64,000 nt of DNA from contig NC_068562.1 in assembly GCF_022201045.2 (NCBI RefSeq), positions 15,189,001-15,253,000 on the forward strand, read 5' to 3'. This DNA is from Citrus sinensis. Its lineage: Eukaryota > Streptophyta > Magnoliopsida > Sapindales > Rutaceae. Shown here piece by piece: positions 11,010 to 22,116 of this stretch. Made by a program: the position numbers and the translations under genes. The notes under the pieces were generated by a model that had not been told where the DNA came from, made no database searches, and was given only the letters and a program-made list of their open reading frames with translations. Numbering within the stretch: the first letter of the stretch is position 1; each line of letters opens with the position of its first letter.

Positions 11010-11805
11010 GGAGAAGAAAAATGAGAAGGGACATGAATATTCCTGCCATTTTGTAGGTGCCACTGGCCCTAGTTACCCTAAACAAAGAAGAACTTATTTT
11101 TTCAATTGTCATCTGAAGCGAGATATCCAAAAGGGGTTTCTTCTTCTTAGTGCTTCTTATAAAATAGTATCATTCTGCATATTACAGAGTATTCACTTTG
11201 CCCGCATTTTCATTCATTCAGATTCAATTAACTAGGAGCTAAGTTCATCTTGTCCAGCACTCAAACAAAATAAGACTACAAAAGAAGTCTAACTCCCATC
11301 CTAAAGCATTTCAAATATAGGGTAACATATCCTTTAGGGGACGACTAGGTATGTCCTTAAGGCCAAGCGCCCTGTCATCAGGTATCCTATAGACTCTATT
11401 AAGCTTATCTAAGTCACTTTTTGTAGTGTTACACTTCATCTTATTGATAAGATAAGACTTAGCTAGAGACCTCTTGCCTACCTTTTTCTTTTTGGCTGTT
11501 GGAATGTCATCCAAGTTTTGTTTCTTCCTTGTTATCTTCCTCATTAGCACTACGTCCTTGATTTTCACTAAGAGTTCAATTAGAACTTAAATCTTTTTTA
11601 TCATTCTGCTATTTATTCTATTTTCCTCAGATGAAGAAGAGGATTTAGGAGACATTCTTCTTGCATTATCCCTAACACTAGTATCATTTATATTCTCTAA
11701 AGAAATATTAGTGTTGAAAGCAGGTTATTTAAGTATGTTGGGCAATAAACTTAGTTCATCACCATCAGTAGTCTCAATTACTTTCTTTTTGCGTTTTGAC
11801 ATTTT
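11010..11805 (-). pseudogene. Antisense extra ORF of a Tat-type gypsy element, copy 1 (broken)
   Basis: On the minus strand this begins MSKRKKKVIETTDGDELS at about 11802. It continues in pieces through a lysine-rich segment to YLINKMKCNTT and VYRIPDDRALGLKDIP (to about 11311), then a frame-broken KNKFFFV-like motif near 11090. The order and motifs parallel the better-kept copy at 19235-20550 (MPKGNHTTISLDSGEELS, VYGIPDDVELRIP, NKFFFARGNWG). They match the putative gypsy-type transposon domain (Transposase_28) known from antisense ORFs in Tat-lineage elements. The two copies are too different to be recent duplicates. Function in the element life cycle is unknown. Confidence 0.6.
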
Positions 11806-12099
11806 TTCTGAAATAAACCTAAGGCTAGAGTCTAAAGAGCCTAAAATAAGTAACACCCACCAAGAACCCAACAAATCCAAGCAAAAATAACAAACAATGG
11901 TCAGTTCAAGGAGTAGTACATGGGATGTGCTAGAATAGATAGTGAGGTGATGGCAATGAGCAGGACTCACTCTTCGGAGCACGAATCTTTACTTTTAGGG
12001 AAGACAAGGGAAAAATTAAAAGAGTAGAAGAGGTTGGATTAGGATTAGGATTAAGGATTTAAATAATTAGGAAAATGGTGAGAGGAAAAGCAGTTCCGG

Positions 12100-12948
12100 T
12101 AACTAGCGCATTACTTGAAAGGACGCATCTTGAGAATGCCAAAATTGTTGTTTTAATACCACATCACTCATATTTAGGTAAAATGATTAGTCAGATAAAC
12201 ACAACTCGATTAAATAAATGCACTTTTAAATAGAGTGGTCTCCAAAACCTAGTATCTGCTAGGTCGAGTGTCATAAGGACCAACCTAGTCACCGTGATTA
12301 GTGCTTGGGGAATATAAAGAAAGTCACTTAGAATAAAGAGAAGGTTATCTAGTGGCGTGTACAAAAGTGACCAATGTACTGCGAGGAGACTAGAATCAAG
12401 TTACATGGTTTTGGTTTATAACTTAGGTCAAAGAGCTTTACTCATGAAAGTTCACCCGTAATGTCTAGGCACGTTCTACTATAATGTTTAAAGCATGATC
12501 AGGCATTACAACGGAAACTCAATAACTACGCAAACGGACACATTAACTCTTACATTTAGGTGACGCAATCAATTTGATAATGGCCGCGCATTGAAAAACA
12601 ACTGATACTTGTGGTTGTCTTTAAGAATCGAAAAGGATTCCGAAAAGAGTGTCTTTTTTCAGCTAAGAAAATATTAGATTACAGAGAAAATACTTAAGTC
12701 ACAAGTGTGCAAGATTACTATTTTTTTAAAGGAAAAACCCAATAACTGACTTGGGCGTCGGAGGGTTTTTACCAGAAAAAATCTGGCGCTCCTGACAGTT
12801 TTCTATTGTTACGGATCAAAAGAACAATCAATACAACTCAAATCTCCTATAGCAGTAAGAGATAGTGTCCCATCAAAAGAAAATTAAGGCATTGATGAGA
12901 CAATCTGGTCGTCATCATCAGCTCGACCAGATTTCAGCATCAATATTT
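12100..12948 (+). repeat. Probable 5' LTR remnant of the Tat-type gypsy element
   Basis: The sequence just before the primer site at 12949 should be the 5' LTR. It holds blocks typical of such LTRs, including a GGGCGTCGGAGGGTTTTT-like string and TCTGGCGCTCCTGAC near 12750-12800. No second copy was found downstream, so the LTR limits are inferred only from the primer site, and the start is a guess. Confidence 0.45.
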
Positions 12949-12967
12949 TGGCGTCGTCTGTGGAGAA
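12949..12967 (+). promoter_or_regulatory. Primer binding site of the Tat-type gypsy element
   Basis: TGGCGTCGTCTGTGGAGAA matches the plant gypsy pattern TGGCGCCGTCTGTGGGGA with two or three substitutions. This pattern is standard in Tat and related lineages. Confidence 0.75.
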
Positions 12968-13523
12968 CGAGGCAAAAAGCTGCATTATACCGAATAAACC
13001 GATAACTAGAATGGGAAAATGAGTTCATGAGAAAGTGGAGAAATGACAAGTGAAGCAAGGAGAGAATGATGTACAAGCGGTTAGAGCGAATGGAGAAGCA
13101 GATGGAAACTCTCACTGTTGTGCTTCAAGAGTTAAGAGAATGGTAAAGGGGAGTTGGATCTCGGGTGGAAAACCCTGGTGTCTTTGGCCTGGAGAATGGA
13201 GCAGCCCAAGGTGATCGGAATTATAGTGAGGGAATTCAATTCTGCAATGGTCAAAATGTTTGAGTGGAAGATTAGCCAAGAGCGAACCAGGGCCAGATAA
13301 ATCCAGAAAAAGGAATAAATGCGCAAGAAAGGGAATTGAGGCAGCACATAAACATTGTTGTACGAGAGCGAGATCAAGCGGCAGTACAAAACCCAGATCA
13401 TGACATGGAACTAGAGGGAGAGGTGCGTCGATTAGCTCAGGTAATAGATGAGCTCCAAGGATGGTGGAAGGTACCAAGCTGGAGGATTATGCTGGACAAT
13501 GAATCACCTCTCTAAGAGGAGAT

Positions 13524-14584
13524 CATGGGTACAGTAATTCCACGGAATTTTCGTTTCTTTAACCTCAAATATTCAGAGAGGAGTGACCCATTAGTCCATA
13601 TTGAATGTTTTAGTGATATGACGGGGTGCAAGGCTTAACGCAGGCCCAGAGGTATAAGGTATTTATGTTGACTTTGGATGGACGCACGCCAGAGTGTTAT
13701 CGAAAATTGCCACGATGAAGTATCAAAAGTTTCGACCAGATGCGCAGAGAGTTTGTAGAGCAACTTTGCGAGGTAGTAGTTGTAGAAGATGATATGATAA
13801 GGTTGTTAGGAATCAGACAGAGAGAAAAAGAGACCCTTAGAGAGTTCCTAAACAGGTATCACCGAGTAGTTCTTGACCTTGGAGCCTTTAACCACCCGTA
13901 AGCTTTGAAAGAGTTAAAGGAAGGGGTAAAGATAGGGCGTCTCTGGTATAATTTAAGGAATCCAGTCATACAATCATACTCCACTGCTTATGAGCAGGTG
14001 AAGAGAGATGCTGACATCGAGGAAGAAAAAGCAGCAAGATTGAAGGCTGGGCAGCTTGAGGGGTTGAAAAAAAAAGAGAATAAAGTTCAAAGAGCAAGCG
14101 GGCCCATTCGAAACGATAAATCATCCTCAAGTGGAGGATCGAGCAGCTGGACATTCCCATACCAACCCCATCCGAGGCAGCATCAGTTCCAGCATAGTAG
14201 GATTCCACCTCCTCGTTTCCCCAGTCGCGATCAATGGAGGGAACCTAACCAACAGCATAAACAGCCTCAATACAACGCTTCGATAGCTCATTACCCACCA
14301 GATGCGAGAGTTAACAGATCAGCTACTTCATCATCCAATCATGCACACAGAGGGTTCCCTAGGGATAGGACAATGCAAATGATTGATCAAAGCACGATGT
14401 ATCAGCAATTCACTCCGTTGAAAGTCCCTTTGGAGGAGCTATATCATATGATTAAAGATCGTGGCTTATTATATCCCTTGATCCCAATAGCAAATGCACC
14501 CAACAAACAAGACATGAGCAGATTCTGTAAGTTTTACAGCACCCATGGTCACACAACAGCTCAGTGCTGGGACCTTAAAAACTA
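13524..14584 (+). pseudogene. Tat-type gag with CCHC-like zinc knuckle
   Basis: From 13524 (MGTVIPRNFRFFNLKYSERS) the Retrotrans_gag domain is readable but broken by frame changes until about 13900. From 13905 to 14584 a 226-residue frame is open: a basic, glutamine- and proline-rich region followed by CKFYSTHGHTTAQCWDLK. This is the variant knuckle (C-X6-8-H-X4-C type) seen in Tat gag proteins. It ends with a stop right after the knuckle, where intact relatives continue. Confidence 0.75.
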
Positions 14585-14858
14585 AGTGGAGGACTTGGTG
14601 AGAAATCGATACTTGGATAATTTTATTGAGGGATCCCATCCAGTGGCTAACCTGTAACATGGATTAGAGGAAAATGCAGGGGGCGTCAGACAGAGCAGCC
14701 AGCAGGTAGGGTTATTGTTGGAGGACCAAATTTGGTTGGGGATTCAAACAGGTCCAGGAAGAATTACTCAAGGTATGCAATGACCAGTAGGGATGTCTTG
14801 TACAATGTACTAACTGCAAAGCGAGCAAAGACCAAGCAGATGCCCATCATGTGGACTG

Positions 14859-15281
14859 ATGATGATGAGGAGGCGGTATTGTACCCGCATGAAGATGCAC
14901 GGTGATTGGTGTTGTTGTAGTAAGCAAAAGCTTCATCGGATACTCGTGGATACCTGGAGTTCGGTAGATGTCTTATTTAAGTCGACCATGGATGAAATAG
15001 GGATTATAGGTTTGAAGTTAGAGAACACAAGTACATCCCTGAAGGAGTTCGGTGGAGGAAAACTGACTCCACTTGGTGTTGTCGAGTTGCCTATCACAAT
15101 AAGCACTAGTCCGCTCCAAAAAACCATGATATTGGATTTTATGGTGATTGGTAAAAATAGCTCATATCAAATAATCTTGGGCAGACCTTTTTTTAGGATC
15201 AGTAAGGCGGTAGTATCCAACCATTATCTAGCTTTGAAGTACTGGGTCAATGTCGTTGTGGGAGTTGTTAAGGGAGACTAA
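14859..15281 (+). pseudogene. Tat-type aspartic protease domain
   Basis: The frame contains RILVDTWSSVDVLF, the counterpart of the usual DTGSSVD active site with Gly replaced by Trp. It is followed by LGVVELPITI and YQIILGRPFF, the typical C-terminal part of gypsy proteases. The Gly-to-Trp change at the flap side of the catalytic triad should inactivate it. Confidence 0.75.
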
Positions 15282-15559
15282 AAAATTATGCGGAGTTGCT
15301 ATGCAACAGCAACTAAAGAAACGATGTAAATCACTTCGTTGGATACTCGAGGAGAGGGTAAAAAGGGACATGAGCTAGTTGAGGAAGTTGAAACAGTGAT
15401 CATTAGGCAAAAGGAGCCACAAAAGACTGTCAAGATTGGGTCGAAAATCAGAGAGGGTTTAAAGGAAAGGTTAGTGAGCAGTTTGCGAGCGTATGCAGAT
15501 GTGTTCACTTGGTTGCACGATGACACGCTTGGAATAGATCTTGCGATTGCCTACCATAA

Positions 15560-16830
15560 GTTAGCTATAAGGAAAGATGTTTGACCAGGGAAGCAGAATA
15601 ACAGATGCTTTAATCATGAGAGGTACGACGCCATTAGCGCTGAAGTCGAGAAGCTGCTACGAGCAAGCTTTATAAGGGAAGTTAAATACCCTGAGTGGGT
15701 TTCCAATGTGGTTCTAGTGAAGAAGTCCAATGAAAAATGGCAGATGTGCATAGATTTTACAGATCTCAACAAGGCGTGTCCAAAGAATAGTTTCCCATTA
15801 CTGAAATTGATCAACTAGTTAATTCAACAACGGGCCATGGCTTGCTCAGTTATATGGATGCCTTCTCAGGTTGTAATCAAATACCAATGTTTGAGTAGGA
15901 CGAGGAGCATACTGCATTCATTACCAACGTGGGTTTATACTGCTACAAAGTGATGCCATTTGGTCTTAAGAACGCAGGTACAACGTACCAGAGGTTGGTC
16001 AACAAAATTTTCAAACCGCTGATTAGGAAAACAATTGAGGTTTATGTGGACAATATGATTACAAAATCCAAAGATCCAGCCGAGCATATGATGCATCTGA
16101 ATGAGACCTTCGAGTTGCTTTGAAAGTACAAAATGAAACTTAATCCAGAAATGTGCATGTTTGGAGTATCATTGGGGAAGCTTTTGGGGTTCCTGGTAAG
16201 CCATATGGGAATTGAAGCTAACCCTGAAAAGATACGAGCAGTCATCGAGATGAAGTCCCCCCGCACGCTCAAAGATATACAAAGTCTCACAAGAAAGTTG
16301 GCTGCTTTAAACTTATTTATATCACGAGCAACTGAAAAATACCATGTCTTTTTCAAAATGATGAGAAATGGGAGAAAGAGGAAATGGACGGCAGAATGTA
16401 AGCATGCATTTTAGCAGTTGAAGTAGTATTTAGTCAATGCTCCATTGTCATCGACGCCTCGAGAATGAGATAAATTGTACTTATACTTAGCCATATCTCA
16501 ATGGGCAACGAGTACAGTTATAGTAAGGGAATAGGCGGGGATTCAATACCTTGTATACTACACCAGCAGGGCACTGCTTGATCCAGAGACAAGATACCCG
16601 AAGATGGAAAAGTAGGTGTTAGTGTTGGTCATGGCTGCTCAGAAACTAACGTCGTACTTCCAAGAATATCCAATAATTGTGATGACTTACTAGCCACTTA
16701 GACAGGTGCTGCATAACCTTAAGCTTCTGGACGATTGGTTAAATGGTCGGTGGGGCTGAGTGAGTTTGACATCAGCTATCTACCAGAACATCAATCAAGG
16801 CTCAAGCCTTAGTAGATTTCGTGTTCGAAT
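15560..16830 (+). pseudogene. Tat-type reverse transcriptase and RNase H, catalytic Asp lost
   Basis: RT motifs appear in broken frames: WQMCIDFTDLN near 15740, YCYKVMPFGLKNAGTTYQRLV at 15940-16005, and the catalytic box as YVDN instead of YVDD at about 16040-16050 (GAC to AAC). It continues through KLLGFLVSHMGIEANPEKI and RKLAALNLFISRATEK into a first RNase H that is heavily interrupted (about 16440-16830). Confidence 0.8.
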
Positions 16831-16839
16831 GTACTGAAG

Positions 16840-17362
16840 CAAACTAAGATTCAGGTGGTGGTAGTGGAGCAAATAAGGAAGATGTTAACGAAATTTGGAC
16901 AGTGATAGTGGATAGTTCCAGCGTGGAACAAGGAGCAAGTGCAGGTGTAATTTTGACTAGTCTAGAGAGTGTAAAGGTTTCTTACGCAGTAAGGTTCGAA
17001 TTTAAAGCCACCAACAACCAGGCTGAGTATGAAGCCTTCATTGTAGGGTTGAAGCTAACACTACCACTGTGAGCAGAAAAAGTAAAGATTTGAACAGATT
17101 CCCAACTAGTGGCTAATCACCTCAACGAAAGCTTCCAAACAAATGATGAAAAGATGGAGCAGTATCTTAAATGTTCCAAGCGGACTATGACTAATTTCAA
17201 AGTAGTGAAAGTTGAGCAAATACCGAGGGCTGAAAACTTTCGAGCAGATATCTTGGCAATAATGGTGGCAACTTCAGATAAGAAGATACCCCAGTCAGTT
17301 CATGTGGAAGTCAAAGCTTTTAAAAGATCAGAAGTGATATGTTTAAAGATCGGAACGTCATA
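16840..17362 (+). pseudogene. Second (archaeal-type) RNase H of the Tat element
   Basis: Around 16895-17060 the frame reads a V(I)VDSSSVEQGASAGVIL-like start, then FKATNNQAEYEAFIVGLKL with the catalytic Glu. After two stops the frame continues with DSQLVANHLN (catalytic Asp) and an open 84-residue segment from 17109 including IPRAENFRADILA. This second RNase H is diagnostic for the Tat lineage. Confidence 0.8.
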
Positions 17363-17379
17363 GATCATTTCAATAACCT

Positions 17380-18594
17380 CATATATCTGATATGGGACTT
17401 TGCCTAGAGATAAAAGACAAGCAAGGAAGCTTAAGTGTCAAGCGAATAGATATACCTTGATCGATGGGGTGTTGAACCAACGAGGATATACCTTGTCTCT
17501 TCTATGACGTCTTACTAATGAGGAAATAGATTATGTTCTAAGGGAAATACACGAGGGGATTTATGGAAACCACTCTGGTATGAGGTCTTTGGCTTTCAAT
17601 GCATTAAGACAAGAGTATTTTTTGCCAACAATGCATCAGGACGCGCAAGAAAAAACTAGAAGTTGTAAGAACTGTCAAAGTTTTGCGAATGTTCCTACTC
17701 AACCGCTAGAAAATCTTGCTTCAATGACTTTGCTGTGGCCATTTGCTCAATAGAGAGTAGACCTCATTGGACCATTGCCAAAAAATCGAGGGCGCTGCGT
17801 ATGCTATTGTCACAGTAGATTACTTCACGAAGTAGGTTGAAGTTAAAGTTTTGAGCAGCATCACTGAGAAGAAAACAACTGATTTTATTTGGAGAAATAT
17901 TGTGTGCAGATATAGGATCACCTCCACTCTCATTACGGATAATGGCAAACAGTTTGCTAACTACAGCTTCAGGGAATTTTGCAAGAACTTAATAACTGAG
18001 CTGAAATTTTGCTCACTAGCTCATCCGCAGACAAACAGACAAGTAGAGGCTGCGAACAAGACTATAAAGAAGCTGTTGAAAACCAGACTTGGCGAAAAGA
18101 AAGGAATTTGGGTTGATGAACTACCTGGTGTGCTTTGGCCCTACAGAACCACTCACAAGACCGCCATAGGAGAAAACCCCTTTGCATTGGCTTTTGAGCA
18201 TGAGGCCGTTGTTCCAGTAGAGATTGGGATGGGCACACACCGTACAGAATATTTCGATGAAGAGAAAAATAAAGAGTAGATGAGTTTGAACATAGATCTA
18301 CTAACAGAGAAAATAGAGTTAGCCTCGAGGAGAGCAACAGAGTATTAGCGGAGGGTTACTCATTATTACAACCAAAATGTTAGGATACGACAATTCAAGA
18401 CAAGTGCTTCGGTACTCAGGAGGGTAAACCAGAGCACGAGAGATCCAAACCATGATGTATTTGGTCTTAATTGGGAGGGGTCATACAGAGTTTTACGAGC
18501 AACAGGACCAGTGGCATACAAGTTAGCTCATGTGGATAGTCAAGAGATCAAGAAATCTTGGAATGTTAAGCACCTAAGGAAGTATTTTCAGTAA
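17380..18594 (+). pseudogene. Tat-type integrase, C-terminus of pol
   Basis: The HHCC zinc-binding segment is readable (REIHEGIYGNHSG ... SCKNCQ). The catalytic core has VDLIGPLP, then TDNGKQF and QVEAANKTIKKLL (Asp, Asp, Glu). The stretch 17851-18279 is open for 142 residues. After further stops the end WNVKHLRKYFQ precedes a TAA at 18592-18594, which is the normal end of Tat pol. Confidence 0.85.
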
Positions 18595-19234
18595 GCCATT
18601 TTGTAAGAATCTCATTAGCAATTTAAATTATTTGTAATTTGTTTCTTGTGAAAAAAAAAATTATGAGGAAATAATATTTCTTAAACCATTCTCTCAATTC
18701 ACAATAAGAAATTGCTAAATTAAAAGGTTCAAAGTCTCTAAACCCATGATCTGAGATAAGAATCAAAGACTACTTGTAGTGTTCGAGCAGACATCATAAA
18801 AATAGCATGATAGACACAAGGCCTAAAGTGTTAAAGCCTGCTCGAGGCGAGGTAAAGGTCAGAAGTCTTTTCGCGTAAGCTCGATCGACCACAGTCTAGC
18901 AAGTACCTAATTTAAATAAAAATAAGTGTTGTGAGGAGACCGAGGGTCTTAAAGCTTATACAAAGCAAGACAGGTCAAAGCTTGCTCAAACGAACCCAAC
19001 TAGTTAGCTTGATCAGGTAAAAATCGAGCAGAAAAATTTATGTGTAAAAAATATTATCTAAGTAAAAACCCGGCCCTAGGGCCTATTCGAGATGGATCAA
19101 AGGCAAAAATTGTCAGAAGCAATGTTTTAACGAATAAAAATTTGAAATGGGCAATAATTTATTTAATAAAATGGTAAATAAAACAAAAGCCTTTCGACGG
19201 GAGTCTATTGTTGAAGGTACAATCAAAACAAACT
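18595..19234 (+). other. Spacer between pol and antisense ORF of the Tat element
   Basis: AT-rich, non-coding and still inside the element. It includes repeated short strings such as CGAGCAG and GCTCGA, also seen near 10970-10990, consistent with the same element family. Confidence 0.5.
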
Positions 19235-20550
19235 TTATGGAGCTTTCGCAGGAAGATCTGCTTTTGCCCCATGGGGTTTCTCAGCACCAGATGGGGCTGT
19301 GTCAATACTAATCTGAGGAGGAGCTACATCAGTAGTGGACTGAAGAAGAGCCACATCAATAATGGTCTGAGGAAGAGGCTTTGTCTCTCCACTTCCCATA
19401 TTCTGCTCATACATATAAACGCTAACACCAGCTTCAAGTTTGCTCATATCCAACTCCGGATATTCCTTCTTTAGCAAGAACATAATACAATCATAGCAAA
19501 ATGATAGCCCTGAGTTATACTCATCGATATTTTGTTTTTCCAAGGAATCAATTATGCTTTGAAGGCAGCGTGTTTCTGCTTCAAGATGTTGCTCGAAAGT
19601 AACTGAAACATAAAAAGCATATCAGAAAAACAGCAAAAATTAAGGGAGATATAATGGATAGCGAGTAATCTGGAGTGCAAAAGTGAAAAGGAACGCAAAT
19701 TTCTCCTCTAGATGTAGAATTTACTTGACCCCAATTACCCCTAGCAAAGAAAAACTTGTTCTTCAAGTTACCCCCTAAAGTAGGGAGATCAACAATGGGT
19801 TTTCTTTGCTTTGAGCTGCTTATGAAGTAGTACTAGCCAGCATCTTTTGGGTTGCTCCTCAGTAAGTACAGATTCTTTATTTCTTCCACAGAGGGCTCAC
19901 CCATTTTGCACCTCTGATAAAGAACATACAACCCAGAGAGAACACTTCATCTATTGAGGTTAAGTTGACTAGGAGACATGTTTAATCTTTCCAATATCTT
20001 GGCAAAATAAGGCTGGAAAGGTAATCTAACCCCGAGTTTTAAACATTCTAAGTAAATGGTGACATATCCCTTTGGAGTTCAACTAAGGGTATTAAATTTA
20101 CTAGGTATCCTTAGTTCAACATCATCTGGAATGCCGTATACTGCTCTAAGGCTTTCCAATTCCTCTTGGGTGGTCTCGCAATTCATAAAGTCAATAGGAT
20201 AAGACTCAGCTTCAACCCTGCAACTAGTTTTGGCTTTCTTTGCCGGCCAAGATTCCTCAGAGGAACTCCCTTCACTAGCCTCATCCTCACCAGCACTTAA
20301 GTGTTGTACTAGTACCGAGATTTTCACCAAAACTAGTTTCTTCCCTATCAACCCTTTCATACGGACTATCTTTCATAAATGAAGAAGAGATTTCTGGGGA
20401 CATTTTCTTAGGAATCCCTCTAAACCTAGATAAACCAGACTCTTCTATGGGAGTTTATAGATTAGGGTTTTGTCTCCTAGACCGATCAAGCAATGCACTC
20501 AGTTCCTCTCCACTATCAAGGCTTATTGTCGTGTGATTTCCTTTAGGCAT
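19235..20550 (-). pseudogene. Antisense extra ORF of the Tat element, copy 2 (Transposase_28-like)
   Basis: The frame starts MPKGNHTTISLDSGEELS at 20550. After a stop near 20455 it resumes to 20079 with an acidic/serine segment and LRAVYGIPDDVELRIP. It continues in other frames with SVLSGLYVLYQRC, GEPSVEEIKNLYLL and KNKFFFARGNWG (to about 19730). A GT donor after WGQ suggests an intron. The last exon (to 19235) is coiled and acidic: AETRCLQSIIDSLE, then EYNSGLSF and a proline/alanine-rich tail. The domain order matches antisense ORFs of Tat elements. Role unknown, broken by at least two stops. Confidence 0.7.
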
Positions 20551-20654
20551 TGTAACAAAAAGAACCAAAAACTCAAACAAAATGGAAAAACAGTGACACA
20601 CAAAATAACCAAGTGAGATTAGGGCAATGAGTTTGGGAAAGAATACCTGGAAAT

Positions 20655-21110
20655 AAGATGTTTCGTGTTTGTTGTTCAATGTTTCATGTAATAATTTTTC
20701 AAATACCCCGAAATTTTTCTCTTTTGCTCCGGTTTCATGTTTACGTTCCGAGTTTCATGTTTACTGTTTTACGTTTCATGTTTGATGTTGTGTGTTCAAT
20801 GTTACCGAGGTACTCATATTTTATGTTCGCGGTTGAATATTTTAAGTAACGTATTTCATATTTATTGTTCAATGTTTTATGTAATAATTTTTAAATACCT
20901 TAAAATTTTTTATTTTGCCCCCGTTTCATGTTTATGGTTCATGTTTTATGTTTCAAGTTCGGAATTTCATATTTGATGTTTATGTTTATTGTTACGGAGG
21001 TACTCATTGTTACATATTTTAAGTAATGTGTTTTAAATTTGCTATTCAATGTTTTAGATAATTATTTTTCAAACACCCGAAAATTTTTAATCCACCATTT
21101 TGTAAAGTGA
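20655..21110. repeat. Three tandem copies of a 176-194-bp AT-rich repeat
   Basis: The block beginning GTTCAATGTTTCATGTAATAATTTTT recurs at 20674, 20868 and 21044 (periods 194 and 176). Each is followed by a CCCGAAAATTTTT-like string, and the first two also by runs of TTTCATGTTTATG and a GAGGTACTCAT string. No coding function. It abuts the point where the Tat element ends. Confidence 0.7.
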
Positions 21111-22116
21111 CTTTAACATAAGCATTAGAAGAATATTAAGGGATTTAACAACACTCATTGTACGAATACTATTTATTTAGTCTTAAATCTAACCGTTTCA
21201 CTTGAATTTCGTGCACCGATTTTAATCTTTCAATGGTCATACCTTAGACTACAAGTGTTCGTTTTAGACATTCAATAATATTATTTTGTTAACATTTTTC
21301 TTCTAATTTTTTATAAATATAATCACTTTCGAAGTATTTGTATGATGAATAAATGTAACCAACAAAATAATAATATTCCAATCCAAATTTGCTTTTAAGT
21401 GTTTTAAATCTTTCGTTTGGTTGGAGAACTATCAAAGCCTCTTAGTGTGTTATATTTAATTTTAATCTTTGAAATATAGCACTCGCTTTTTATTAAAGAA
21501 AAGTATGATTGAATATATAAATATTTAGTTTTTGGTTGTTAATTATTATATCAATAATCCTAATTGTTTTAATTTTTTGTAATTATTTTTGAAAATCTAG
21601 TTAAGCAATGTATGCCTTCAATTTGTTGATTAAGGCTTGAAAAAGTAGTAAACCCAATGAATGACTTCCAACTAAGTTGTAGTGGAAATTGAAATTTTTC
21701 ACATTTGAGTGAAATTTATGAAAGTGAACCATTAAAGTGAAGAAATAAGTCTGCTAAAGCAAAATATGACTTAACTATTAAGTTTGATTAAAAAAAAAAC
21801 TAAAAATGAGTAAAATATTAATAGTTGCAATAAGTGGCCTCACAAACAAATTCGGAAGAGCTCTTATATTCTACTGGCACTTTTTATAGCCAAAATCTCC
21901 ACTATAAATAACCTTGCAACCATTTTTAATTCTATTAATTCCCACACAAATTTATAGGCTTATTTTCCCATCCGCTAAATCAATTTAATCAATTTATTTT
22001 TTTTAGTAATTATAGGAAACACAATTTAATGAAAATAAATCAAATTAACTATTCCTATATCAAACATAATAGTTTCTACATATTATAAAAATCCACCAAA
22101 ATCTAGTACATTACAC
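21111..22116. other. AT-rich spacer, no gene seen
   Basis: About 1 kb of AT-rich sequence without supported coding or structural features. Confidence 0.5.

Larger units (their letters stand above)
12949..20655 (+). mobile_element. Ty3/gypsy element, Tat lineage, old and degenerate, 3' LTR not found
   Basis: The order on the plus strand is primer site, gag, protease, RT, RNase H, a second (archaeal-type) RNase H, integrase, then an antisense ORF. The second RNase H placed before integrase and the antisense ORF after it mark the Tat group within the non-chromoviral gypsy elements. Stops and frameshifts occur in every domain. The right end stops at about 20655, where a different tandem repeat begins, so the 3' LTR is missing or unrecognisable. 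This insertion is clearly older than the neighbouring copia element. Confidence 0.85.
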
